Positions 19,277 to 31,822 of a stretch of DNA of 64,000 bases are shown here, piece after piece. Every line of letters starts with the position of its first letter. The first letter of the stretch is position 1. A program made the translations under genes and the position numbers. The notes below the pieces were generated by a model that saw only the letters and a list, made by a program, of their open reading frames with translations, did not search any database and was not told the DNA's origin. The stretch spans positions 11,288,186-11,352,185 of the forward strand of contig OX442317.1 of the NCBI GenBank assembly GCA_949358305.1. Direction: 5' to 3'. The DNA comes from Strigamia acuminata (taxonomy: Eukaryota; Arthropoda; Chilopoda; Geophilomorpha; Linotaeniidae).

Positions 19277-20732
19277 AGCAGACAGTGCTTGATTTGAGGT
19301 TGATAGAGATATGTAACAAACATTCCAATTATTTTTCTTACTGTATTTGTGTTTTGTTTTTTTTTTGTTTTTTTAATGTGTAAAAAGTGTTTTTGGTGTA
19401 TTGTATTGCTTTGTTTTTTTTGTTTTTTTTTTGTTTTCCTTCACAAATACTGAGCGGATTGCGGTGGAAAATGCAGCGAAGGCTCATTTGAGCTTGTGAA
19501 GCTCAAATGTTCAATAAAAACGACGAGACATCGGCGGGAAAAGAAGCGAAAGGCGCCGACGCCCTAATTGAGTGCAAAATGGCGGTTGGGGTTTGAAAAC
19601 CTCACAAAACCTACAAAAACGATTGGAAGCGGGCATACACTTTATTTTTAGTTTAATTTGGACGTAGACAGTCCAAATTATCGAGTTGAAACATTCAAAA
19701 CGACGGGGCGAATGGAAACGCGAAAACCGATGTTCGAAGCCGCCATCAGGCGGCGCTTGTTCAAATGATTTGGCCGCTTTGGCCACTTCTAACCAAAGGT
19801 TAAAGGCCAAGGAGTCCGAAACTGGCCAAACCAAGTGGAGAAATGAAATCCTGGGGGCCTTTTTGGTCTAAACCAGTTGAAAACGGCCCCAACTGAGCGA
19901 CTTTCGCCCAGAAAATCGATTCGGCATCAAATGATGTTGGTCATATGATTCGGTACGGATACTAGAGTATAGTTGGCACCACATTCGCCAGCACCACATT
20001 CGCGGGGAGACCAGACTTAAGCGATCGATAAGCGGTATTTCTAAAAGGCGGCGCAAAGATAAATTTGGAAGGAATTGGATTGTTTAAGATGGTTTAAGAT
20101 AAAATAAAAATAAAAATTTTGTATTTATTCGGTTTGGGTGTGATTTGAGCTGAATAACTTTCCCGTTCGTTCGCCTCGTACAGGCAGCTTTTCGACGGTG
20201 ATCGCCGTACGCGTAAGCCGTGTCTGGTGGCCCGGGTTCGGCTGTCGGGCACTTTTTTTTTGCGTACTCCGCAAAAAACACCAAAACGACTCGAAATTGT
20301 AAATTGTAAAATCTCAGGTAAACTGGATTTTGATGAAACTTTATTATCTATTTGTATTATATTAAACTACGACTATAACGGTGTTGAATCTTATTTTTTA
20401 ACGTCTCCAAGACGAGTTTTATCAAGTTTGCATGATTCATTGCAGTAAAGCGCCAAGGCGGCGCTTTCGATTCAGTAATTTTGCGTCCATTTTCAAGTAA
20501 TGAAATGATACTTTACTAATTTTAAATGCCACTTTATTGGTTCAAAATGACTAAAGAGAAGAAGAAAGACTAGGTAATTTTTATTTTATCTACTACTTAA
20601 GTTACAATTCTTATTTTTTTTTTTTTTTAAACAACAAAGTCATAAAAACGTTTAATTACAATTGTAAAAGGATAAAAATACCATTAGGATTTTAAAAAAT
20701 GTAAAAAGAAAAAAAACAACAAACGGTGGTAT
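19277..20732. other. gene-free region between scratch and TatD gene
   Basis: Contains T-rich runs at 19,355-19,440 that may belong to the scratch 3' UTR, a small perfect hairpin at 19,659-19,683 (aatttggac, loop, gtccaaatt), a GC-rich patch at 20,160-20,280 and another hairpin (aaagcgcc/ggcgcttt) near 20,449-20,469. The ORFs here have no recognisable protein character. Confidence 0.45.
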
Positions 20733-22032
20733 TTAAATGCCGTACATATTTTTGGTGTTATTTCTAGTTGATTTCAGAATTGTCTCTAATGGCTCAGATC
20801 GTAACGAAGCCACTTTTAACGCTACATGAATAGCCATTCCTGGATGTGATCGTTTATTACCGGTACCTTTGCTTTCCAATTTGGGTACAAAATACGGAGC
20901 ATCGGTTTCGAGTAGTAATTTGTCGAGTGGAATTTTCTTTGCCACCTCATGAAGTCCTACGACGTCTTCAAACGTAACTAAATTAGTGAGGCCTAAATAT
21001 AAATTAGTAAACTCTTTTAGCCATATTTGTGCTTCGGTCCAATCCGTAGTAAAGCAATGTCTGTGAATCTTAAAATCAGGTGGTAAAATCTGTTTCATGA
21101 TTTCTAACGTGTCTTTGGCGGCATCTCGTGAATGGATTACAACGGGTAAATTCAACTCTTTTGCTAATTCCAGTTGTCTGCACTCTGCAGAAAACTGTTT
21201 TTTGTTTTTGATGGTTTGAAGAATTTCTGCTTGAATAATCCAAACCAATTTCCCCCAGCGCGACAACTTTTTCATGTTTTAACGCAATTTTCATGTCGTT
21301 CTCAATCTTAACGCTGTACAAATTAGCGTTATGGGGATGGCAACCAAATGCTGCCCATACCTTATCTTCTGCGAGTATTTCCTTCCACGTGTTCATTTTA
21401 AATGATTTAGGGTCGCAAAATACAGCCACACAACCTTCGTAACACGACGGGTAACTACTTTTATGAAGTTTCTGATATGTTGAATGTGAATTACTTGTAA
21501 AGCATGTTTGGTTGAATAAAATGTCCAAATGGCAGTGAGTATCTATAAACGTTACGTCTGAATTCAAATTTTGCAGCTTTTTTAAGTAGTATGCACTTTT
21601 ATCGATTGGCTTCGGCTCTGCAATTACACCGTTCTGCCCAACATTCTGCCAGTTTTGGCCGCCGTTGTTTCCGTTATACCCGACGTTCTGGGCGGCGTTG
21701 TAACCCGCGTTATATCCAAAGGCCGGAACACCGTTAAATCCAACGGCCGGAACAACGTTATACCCAAAAGCCGGAACACCGTGGAATCCAAAGGCCGGAA
21801 CACCGTTAAATCCAACGGCCGGAACAACGTTATACCCAAAAGCCGGAACACCGTGGAATCCAAAGGCCGGAACACCGTTAAATCCAACGGCCGGAACAAC
21901 GTTATACCCAAAGGCCGGAACACCGTGGAATCCAAAGGCCGGGACACCGTGGAATCCAAAGTTTGGGACTCCGTTAAATCCCCCGAGGTTCCCCATGTCG
22001 TTCGGAAAATATTGACCGGCGTAATTCTGCAT
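20733..22032 (-). CDS. TatD-family metal-dependent DNase (TATDN2-like), frameshifted
   Basis: TatD enzymes are metal-dependent 3'-5' exonucleases/phosphodiesterases of the amidohydrolase fold. The N-terminal part (from 22032) has a repeat-rich extension, then IDTHCHLD (HxH metal ligands), GCVAVFCDPKSF, AAFGCHPHNANLY and VVALGEIGLDYS (Glu ligand). The reading frame then breaks: the rest, AECRQLELAKELNLPVVIHS (His ligand), FKIHRHCFT (His) and LLLETDAPYF (Asp), lies in the next frame down to 20733. The switch coincides with a T6 run at 21198-21203 (A6 on the coding strand); one base fewer restores continuity, so either the copy carries a one-base insertion or the base is a homopolymer read error. 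The C-terminal catalytic residues are otherwise all intact. The N-terminal extension is built of 8-residue units (GFNGVPAF/GYNVVPAV). The ATG at 22032 was chosen as the first in frame. Confidence 0.85.
21700..21985 (-). repeat. 24-bp coding minisatellite with 72-bp super-repeat
   Basis: The TatD N-terminus is encoded by 24-bp units (8 residues of the type G-[FY]-[NH]-[GV]-V-P-A-[FV]). Three variants follow each other as a 72-bp block that recurs about four times, so changes are shared at period 72 and the repeat keeps all three reading frames open. Confidence 0.85.
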
Positions 22033-22310
22033 GTTGATCGGTTGTTGTTGTTGCTGTTAGAGAACTAATTTTATGGAAGATACAGAGAGGTTTATATAGC
22101 CAAAGATAATATAACGTCACATAGACGTTTTGTGAACGGCGCACTCATAACGTACGATGGGTGTACGTATTTGATGCGCAAATGACTCACGAGTCGCAAG
22201 TAAATGTAGATTGATTTCACTGAAATCTAGCTATTTACTATTTACTATTTGCTACAAACTCCGCCTTGGCTTTACTGCAATGCATCGAAGGAGAACGTTG
22301 ATGATCTTTA
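22033..22310. promoter_or_regulatory. presumed TatD promoter region, abutting satellite
   Basis: Only about 280 bp separate the TatD start codon from the first recognisable 161-bp satellite unit. A near-perfect palindrome, actcgttccgaacgagt, lies at about 22,312-22,328, exactly where the array begins. No TATA box position can be fixed with confidence. Confidence 0.35.
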
Positions 22311-25300
22311 ACTCGTTCCGAACGAGTCATAGGATTGTCTTGAAAATTGGTCAAATTATGCATTTTGGTCTTGTCTTTAAATTCCACTTTACAATTCCGT
22401 AAGAAATTAAAAAACAAAAAAGTTAGGATTTTATTTCAAACCATTTTGACCAAAAAGACTAGAAAAAGGCAGATTTCTCATCATTTAGACATGGGATCTT
22501 CTTGAAAATTGGTGAGATTATGCAGTTTGACCTTCTCTTCAACTTCCACTTTTCAATCCCGTAAGAAATCAAAAAACAAAAAAGTTACGATTTTATTTCA
22601 AACGTTTTTGACTAAAAAACACGAAAAAGTCACATTTCTAAATATCTATACATAGGATTGTCATGAAAATTGGTGAGATTATGCAGTTTGACCGTCTCTT
22701 CAACTTCCACTTTTCAATCTCGTAAGAAATCAAAAAACAAAAAAGTTACGATTTTATTTCAAACGTTTTTGACTAAAAAACACGAAAAAGTCACATTTCT
22801 CATTATCTAGACATAGGATCTTTATGAAAATTGCACATATTATGCAGTTTGACCTTCTCTTCAACTTCCACTTTTCAATCCCGTAAGAAATCAAAAAACA
22901 AAAAAGTTACGATTTTATTTCAAACGTTTTTGACTAAAAAACACGAAAAAGTCACATTTCTCATTATCTAGACATAGGATCTTTATGAAAATTGCACATA
23001 TTATGCAGTTTGACCTTCTCTTCAACTTCCACTTTTCAATCCCGTAAGAAATCAAAAAACAAAAAAGTTACGATTTTATTTCAAACGTTTTTGACTAAAA
23101 AACACGAAAAAGTCACATTTCTCATTATCTAGACATAGGATCTTTATGAAAATTGCACATATTATGCAGTTTGACCTTCTCTTCAACTTCCACTTTTCAA
23201 TCCCGTAAGAAATCAAAAAACAAAAAAGTTACGATTTTATTTCAAACGTTTTTGACTAAAAAACACGAAAAAGTCACATTTCTAAATATCTATACATAGG
23301 ATTGTCATGAAAATTGGTGAGATTATGCAGTTTGACCGTCTCTTCAACTTCCACTTTTCAATCCCGTAAGAAATCAAAAAACAAAAAAGTTACGATTTTA
23401 TTTCAAACGTTTTTGACTAAAAAACACGAAAAAGTCACATTTCTCATTATCTAGACATAGGATCTTTATGAAAATTGCACATATTATGCAGTTTGACCTT
23501 CTCTTCAACTTCCACTTTTCAATCCCGTAAGAAATCAAAAAACAAAAAAGTTACGATTTTATTTCAAACGTTTTTGACTAAAAAACACGAAAAAGTCACA
23601 TTTCTAAATATCTAGACATAGGATTGTCATGAAAATTGGTGAGATTATGCAGTTTGACCGTCTCTTCAACTTCCACTTTTCAATCCCGTAAGAAATCAAA
23701 AAACAAAAAAGTTACGATTTTATTTCAAACGTTTTTGACTAAAAAACACGAAAAAGTCACATTTCTAAATATCTAGACATAGGATTGTCATGAAAATTGG
23801 TGAGATTATGCAGTTTGACCGTCTCTTCAACTTCCACTTTTCAATCTCGTAAGAAATCAAAAAACAAAAAAGTTACGATTTTATTTCAAACGTTTTTGAC
23901 TAAAAAACACGAAAAAGTCACATTTCTAAATATCTAGACATAGGATTGTCATGAAAATTGGTGAGATTATGCAGTTTGACCGTCTCTTCAACTTCCACTT
24001 TTCAATCCCGTAAGAAATCAAAAAACAAAAAAGTTACGATTTTATTTCAAACGTTTTTGACTAAAAAACACGAAAAAGTCACATTTCTCATTATCTAGAC
24101 ATAGGATCTTTATGAAAATTGCACATATTATGCAGTTTGACCTTCTCTTCAACTTCCACTTTTCAATCCCGTAAGAAATCAAAAAACAAAAAAGTTACGA
24201 TTTTATTTCAAACGTTTTTGACTAAAAAACACGAAAAAGTCACATTTCTAAATATCTAGACATAGGATTGTCATGAAAATTGGTGAGATTATGCAGTTTG
24301 ACCGTCTCTTCAACTTCCACTTTTCAATCTCGTAAGAAATCAAAAAACAAAAAAGTTACGATTTTATTTCAAACGTTTTTGACTAAAAAACACGAAAAAG
24401 TCACATTTCTAAATATCTAGACATAGGATTGTCATGAAAATTGGTGAGATTATGCAGTTTGACCGTCTCTTCAACTTCCACTTTTCAATCCCGTAAGAAA
24501 TCAAAAAACAAAAAAGTTACGATTTTATTTCAAACGTTTTTGACTAAAAAACACGAAAAAGTCACATTTCTCATTATCTAGACATAGGATCTTTATGAAA
24601 ATTGCACATATTATGCAGTTTGACCTTCTCTTCAACTTCCACTTTTCAATCCCGTAAGAAATCAAAAAACAAAAAAGTTACGATTTTATTTCAAACGTTT
24701 TTGACTAAAAAACACGAAAAAGTCACATTTCTAAATATCTAGACATAGGATTGTCATGAAAATTGGTGAGATTATGCAGTTTGACCGTCTCTTCAACTTC
24801 CACTTTTCAATCTCGTAAGAAATCAAAAAACAAAAAAGTTACGATTTTATTTCAAACGTTTTTGACTAAAAAACACGAAAAAGTCACATTTCTAAATATC
24901 TAGACATAGGATTGTCATGAAAATTGGTGAGATTATGCAGTTTGACCGTCTCTTCAACTTCCACTTTTCAATCCCGTAAGAAATCAAAAAACAAAAAAGT
25001 TACGATTTTATTTCAAACGTTTTTGACTAAAAAACACGAAAAAGTCACATTTCTCATTATCTAGACATAGGATCTTTATGAAAATTGCACATATTATGCA
25101 GTTTGACCTTCTCTTCAACTTCCACTTTTCAATCCCGTAAGAAATCAAAAAACAAAAAAGTTACGATTTTATTTCAAACGTTTTTGACTAAAAAACACGA
25201 AAAAGTCACATTTCTAAATATCTAGACATAGGATTGTCATGAAAATTGGTGAGATTATGCAGTTTGACCGTCTCTTCAACTTCCACTTTTCAATCTCGTA

Positions 25301-25795
25301 AGAAATCAAAAAACAAAAAAGTTACGATTTTATTTCAAACGTTTTTGACTAAAAAACACGAAAAAGTCACATTTCTAAATATCTAGACATAGGATTGTCA
25401 TGAAAATTGGTGAGATTATGCAGTTTGACCGTCTCTTCAACTTCCACTTTTCAATCCCGTAAGAAATCAAAAAACAAAAAAGTTACGATTTTATTTCAAA
25501 CGTTTTTGACTAAAAAACACGAAAAAGTCACATTTCTCATTATCTAGACATAGGATCTTTATGAAAATTGCACATATTATGCAGTTTGACCTTCTCTTCA
25601 ACTTCCACTTTTCAATCCCGTAAGAAATCAAAAAACAAAAAAGTTACGATTTTATTTCAAACGTTTTTGACTAAAAAACACGAAAAAGTCACATATCTCA
25701 TTATTTAGACATGGGATCTTCTTGAAAATTGGTGAGATTATGCAGTTTGGCCTAGTCTTCAACCTCCACTTTAAAAGTCCGTAGGAAATTAAAAA
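22311..25795. repeat. 161-bp satellite array, ~22 units, with 483-bp higher-order repeat
   Basis: The word 'gtaagaaat' recurs at 22398, 22561, then every 161 bp from 22722 to 25620, with a diverged last copy at 25781. The first two and the last unit are degenerate, as expected at array edges. Three unit types are distinguishable: A ('aggatctttatgaaaattgc', cccgtaag), Bc ('aggattgtcatgaaaattgg', cccgtaag) and Bt (the same, but ctcgtaag). From about 23,690 onward they alternate strictly Bt-Bc-A, giving a 483-bp trimer repeated five times; the left part is irregular (A-A-A, Bc-A-Bc). No ORF of note is present. Confidence 0.97.
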
Positions 25796-28700
25796 ACTGT
25801 TAATTTTGTAATTGGTTACAAAGGTGTCATGTGATATGGCTGGAAATTGTCTGGTAAAAGTGTGTTACAGTCTTTCGCTTCAGCTCAAGCAGTGAGGTGA
25901 TAAGAACGAGGTGTCTGGGCTTTTGACCAAATGTTCTATTCCTCGGCAGAAAACATTTCGAACAATAACTTTACAAAATTAAAAAGACATTTTACAATGA
26001 ACACGCACAATAACTTTACATTTTTTAAATTTGTAATGTCACTTTTAACAATAAATTTAATTTAATTTAAATTCCTTTTTTAATTTTATAATTTTAAATC
26101 TCAAATATGCGATTTTAAACTTTTATTTCAAAATATTTACATTTAAATATTTTCATTTTTCCTTGACTTGGTTTTGCCAAGTAGTGGTCATTCTTGGTTT
26201 TTGATTGCTGTGCTCCCAATGACCGTTCGGGGCGCCATCTGGTGTTGGGTTTGACGGCATCATTTGCTATCACCTCACTGCCGCAGTGAAAACAAACGTA
26301 TGCAAATTAATGTTACGATACAATTTTGCTGGTATAACACGTGATTCGCTTTGACCAATAGATGCAATTAACATTTTCTTTAAAAGAGAAATAGAATTAA
26401 TAATTTTTCAGCGGACGTGACCTATTTTGAAAAACTGCTAATAACATTTTCTTTAAATCAGAAATAGAATTAATAATTTTTCAGCGGACGTGACCTATTT
26501 TGAAAAACTGTTAATTTTGTAATTGGTTACAAAGGTGTCATGTGATATGGCTGGAAATTGTCTGGTAAAAGTGTGTTACAGTCTTTCGCTTCAGCTCAAG
26601 CAGTGAGGTGATAAGAACGAGGTGTCTGGGCTTTTGACCAAATGTTCTATTCCTCGGCAGAAAACATTTCGAACAATAACTTTACAAAATTAAAAAGACA
26701 TTTTACAATGAACACGCACAATAACTTTACATTTTTTAAATTTGTAATGTCACTTTTAACAATAAATTTAATTTAATTTAAATTCCTTTTTTAATTTTAT
26801 AATTTTAAATCTCAAATATGCGATTTTAAACTTTTATTTCAAAATATTTACATTTAAATATTTTCATTTTTCCTTGACTTGGTTTTGCCAAGTAGTGGTC
26901 ATTCTTGGTTTTTGATTGCTGTGCTCCCAATGACCGTTCGGGGCGCCATCTGGTGTTGGGTTTGACGGCATCATTTGCTATCACCTCACTGCCGCAGTGA
27001 AAACAAACGTATGCAAATTAATGTTACGATACAATTTTGCTGGTATAACACGTGATTCGCTTTGACCAATAGATGCAATTAACATTTTCTTTAAAAGAGA
27101 AATAGAATTAATAATTTTTCAGCGGACGTGACCTATTTTGAAAAACTGCTAATAACATTTTCTTTAAATCAGAAATAGAATTAATAATTTTTCAGCGGAC
27201 GTGACCTATTTTGAAAAACTGTTAATTTTGTAATTGGTTACAAAGGTGTCATGTGATATGGCTGGAAATTGTCTGGTAAAAGTGTGTTACAGTCTTTCGC
27301 TTCAGCTCAAGCAGTGAGGTGATAAGAACGAGGTGTCTGGGCTTTTGACCAAATGTTCTATTCCTCGGCAGAAAACATTTCGAACAATAACTTTACAAAA
27401 TTAAAAAGACATTTTACAATGAACACGCACAATAACTTTACATTTTTTAAATTTGTAATGTCACTTTTAACAATAAATTTAATTTAATTTAAATTCCTTT
27501 TTTAATTTTATAATTTTAAATCTCAAATATGCGATTTTAAACTTTTATTTCAAAATATTTACATTTAAATATTTTCATTTTTCCTTGACTTGGTTTTGCC
27601 AAGTAGTGGTCATTCTTGGTTTTTGATTGCTGTGCTCCCAATGACCGTTCGGGGCGCCATCTGGTGTTGGGTTTGACGGCATCATTTGCTATCACCTCAC
27701 TGCCGCAGTGAAAACAAACGTATGCAAATTAATGTTACGATACAATTTTGCTGGTATAACACGTGATTCGCTTTGACCAATAGATGCAATTAACATTTTC
27801 TTTAAAAGAGAAATAGAATTAATAATTTTTCAGCGGACGTGACCTATTTTGAAAAACTGCTAATAACATTTTCTTTAAATCAGAAATAGAATTAATAATT
27901 TTTCAGCGGACGTAACCTATTTTGAAAAACTGTTAATTTTGTAATTGGTTACAAAGGTGTCATGTGATATGGCTGGAAATTGTCTGGTAAAAGTGTGTTA
28001 CAGTCTTTCGCTTCAGCTCAAGCAGTGAGGTGATAAGAACGAGGTGTCTGGGCTTTTGACCAAATGTTCTATTCCTCGGCAGAAAACATTTCGAACAATA
28101 ACTTTACAAAATTAAAAAGACATTTTACAATGAACACGCACAATAACTTTACATTTTTTAAATTTGTAATGTCACTTTTAACAATAAATTTAATTTAATT
28201 TAAATTCCTTTTTTAATTTTATAATTTTAAATCTCAAATATGCGATTTTAAACTTTTATTTCAAAATATTTACATTTAAATATTTTCATTTTTCCTTGAC
28301 TTGGTTTTGCCAAGTAGTGGTCATTCTTGGTTTTTGATTGCTGTGCTCCCAATGACCGTTCGGGGCGCCATCTGGTGTTGGGTTTGACGGCATCATTTGC
28401 TATCACCTCACTGCCGCAGTGAAAACAAACGTATGCAAATTAATGTTACGATACAATTTTGCTGGTATAACACGTGATTCGCTTTGACCAATAGATGCAA
28501 TTAACATTTTCTTTAAAAGAGAAATAGAATTAATAATTTTTCAGCGGACGTGACCTATTTTGAAAAACTGCTAATAACATTTTCTTTAAATCAGAAATAG
28601 AATTAATAATTTTTCAGCGGACGTGACCTATTTTGAAAAACTGTTAATTTTGTAATTGGTTACAAAGGTGTCATGTGATATGGCTGGAAATTGTCTGGTA

Positions 28701-31700
28701 AAAGTGTGTTACAGTCTTTCGCTTCAGCTCAAGCAGTGAGGTGATAAGAACGAGGTGTCTGGGCTTTTGACCAAATGTTCTATTCCTCGGCAGAAAACAT
28801 TTCGAACAATAACTTTACAAAATTAAAAAGACATTTTACAATGAACACGCACAATAACTTTACATTTTTTAAATTTGTAATGTCACTTTTAACAATAAAT
28901 TTAATTTAATTTAAATTCCTTTTTTAATTTTATAATTTTAAATCTCAAATATGCGATTTTAAACTTTTATTTCAAAATATTTACATTTAAATATTTTCAT
29001 TTTTCCTTGACTTGGTTTTGCCAAGTAGTGGTCATTCTTGGTTTTTGATTGCTGTGCTCCCAATGACCGTTCGGGGCGCCATCTGGTGTTGGGTTTGACG
29101 GCATCATTTGCTATCACCTCACTGCCGCAGTGAAAACAAACGTATGCAAATTAATGTTACGATACAATTTTGCTGGTATAACACGTGATTCGCTTTGACC
29201 AATAGATGCAATTAACATTTTCTTTAAAAGAGAAATAGAATTAATAATTTTTCAGCGGACGTGACCTATTTTGAAAAACTGCTAATAACATTTTCTTTAA
29301 ATCAGAAATAGAATTAATAATTTTTCAGCGGACGTGACCTATTTTGAAAAACTGTTAATTTTGTAATTGGTTACAAAGGTGTCATGTGATATGGCTGGAA
29401 ATTGTCTGGTAAAAGTGTGTTACAGTCTTTCGCTTCAGCTCAAGCAGTGAGGTGATAAGAACGAGGTGTCTGGGCTTTTGACCAAATGTTCTATTCCTCG
29501 GCAGAAAACATTTCGAACAATAACTTTACAAAATTAAAAAGACATTTTACAATGAACACGCACAATAACTTTACATTTTTTAAATTTGTAATGTCACTTT
29601 TAACAATAAATTTAATTTAATTTAAATTCCTTTTTTAATTTTATAATTTTAAATCTCAAATATGCGATTTTAAACTTTTATTTCAAAATATTTACATTTA
29701 AATATTTTCATTTTTCCTTGACTTGGTTTTGCCAAGTAGTGGTCATTCTTGGTTTTTGATTGCTGTGCTCCCAATGACCGTTCGGGGCGCCATCTGGTGT
29801 TGGGTTTGACGGCATCATTTGCTATCACCTCACTGCCGCAGTGAAAACAAACGTATGCAAATTAATGTTACGATACAATTTTGCTGGTATAACACGTGAT
29901 TCGCTTTGACCAATAGATGCAATTAACATTTTCTTTAAAAGAGAAATAGAATTAATAATTTTTCAGCGGACGTGACCTATTTTGAAAAACTGCTAATAAC
30001 ATTTTCTTTAAATCAGAAATAGAATTAATAATTTTTCAGCGGACGTAACCTATTTTGAAAAACTGTTAATTTTGTAATTGGTTACAAAGGTGTCATGTGA
30101 TATGGCTGGAAATTGTCTGGTAAAAGTGTGTTACAGTCTTTCGCTTCAGCTCAAGCAGTGAGGTGATAAGAACGAGGTGTCTGGGCTTTTGACCAAATGT
30201 TCTATTCCTCGGCAGAAAACATTTCGAACAATAACTTTACAAAATTAAAAAGACATTTTACAATGAACACGCACAATAACTTTACATTTTTTAAATTTGT
30301 AATGTCACTTTTAACAATAAATTTAATTTAATTTAAATTCCTTTTTTAATTTTATAATTTTAAATCTCAAATATGCGATTTTAAACTTTTATTTCAAAAT
30401 ATTTACATTTAAATATTTTCATTTTTCCTTGACTTGGTTTTGCCAAGTAGTGGTCATTCTTGGTTTTTGATTGCTGTGCTCCCAATGACCGTTCGGGGCG
30501 CCATCTGGTGTTGGGTTTGACGGCATCATTTGCTATCACCTCACTGCCGCAGTGAAAACAAACGTATGCAAATTAATGTTACGATACAATTTTGCTGGTA
30601 TAACACGTGATTCGCTTTGACCAATAGATGCAATTAACATTTTCTTTAAAAGAGAAATAGAATTAATAATTTTTCAGCGGACGTGACCTATTTTGAAAAA
30701 CTGCTAATAACATTTTCTTTAAATCAGAAATAGAATTAATAATTTTTCAGCGGACGTGACCTATTTTGAAAAACTGTTAATTTTGTAATTGGTTACAAAG
30801 GTGTCATGTGATATGGCTGGAAATTGTCTGGTAAAAGTGTGTTACAGTCTTTCGCTTCAGCTCAAGCAGTGAGGTGATAAGAACGAGGTGTCTGGGCTTT
30901 TGACCAAATGTTCTATTCCTCGGCAGAAAACATTTCGAACAATAACTTTACAAAATTAAAAAGACATTTTACAATGAACACGCACAATAACTTTACATTT
31001 TTTAAATTTGTAATGTCACTTTTAACAATAAATTTAATTTAATTTAAATTCCTTTTTTAATTTTATAATTTTAAATCTCAAATATGCGATTTTAAACTTT
31101 TATTTCAAAATATTTACATTTAAATATTTTCATTTTTCCTTGACTTGGTTTTGCCAAGTAGTGGTCATTCTTGGTTTTTGATTGCTGTGCTCCCAACCAA
31201 TGACCGTTCGGGGCGCCATCTGGTGTTGGGTTTGACGGCATCATTTGCTATCACCTCACTGCCGCAGTGAAAACAAACGTATGCAAATTAATGTTACGAT
31301 ACAATTTTGCTGGTATAACACGTGATTCGCTTTGACCAATAGATGCAATTAACATTTTCTTTAAAAGAGAAATAGAATTAATAATTTTTCAGCGGACGTG
31401 ACCTATTTTGAAAAACTGCTAATAACATTTTCTTTAAATCAGAAATAAAATTAATAATTTTTCAGCGGACGTAACCTATTTTGAAAAACTGTTAATTTTG
31501 TAATTGGTTACAAAGGTGTCATGTGATATGGCTGGAAATTGTCTGGTAAAAGTGTGTTACAGTCTTTCGCTTCAGCTCAAGCAGTGAGGTGATAAGAACG
31601 AGGTGTCTGGGCTTTTGACCAAATGTTCTATTCCTCGGCAGAAAACATTTCGAACAATAACTTTACAAAATTAAAAAGACATTTTACAATGAACACGCAC

Positions 31701-31716
31701 AATAACTTTACATTTT
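25796..31716. repeat. 711-bp satellite array, 8 full units plus 229 bp
   Basis: The junction word 'aaaactgttaattttgtaat' occurs at intervals of exactly 711 bp (unit starts 25796, 26507, 27218, 27929, 28640, 29351, 30062, 30773), and the last complete unit is 715 bp because of a ccaa duplication near 31,193. A ninth unit is cut at 31716. The units are almost identical base for base. Each contains an internal direct duplication of about 70 bp ('aacattttctttaaa...gaaaaactg' twice), a hairpin 'acttggttttgccaagt', and the GC-rich word 'ggggcgccatctggtgttgg'. Units 3, 6 and 8 share a cgtgacc-to-cgtaacc change at the end. Confidence 0.98.
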
Positions 31717-31822
31717 GCTTACTGTCATATTTCTTTGCTTTCTTCGGTTTCAAGTAGACTTCTAGTTCGAATAGAAGACCCTAGAATAAGCACACTGTTA
31801 GTTTTAATTCATTCTGACAATG

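Noticed and set aside
21624-22068. Repetitive ORFs overlapping the TatD N-terminus in other frames and on the plus strand
   Set aside because: Shadows of the 24-bp coding minisatellite; only the TatD frame continues into a conserved domain.
22311-31716. Possible CRISPR-like array
   Set aside because: Units are contiguous, with no unique spacers, and the organism is a eukaryote; they are tandem satellites.
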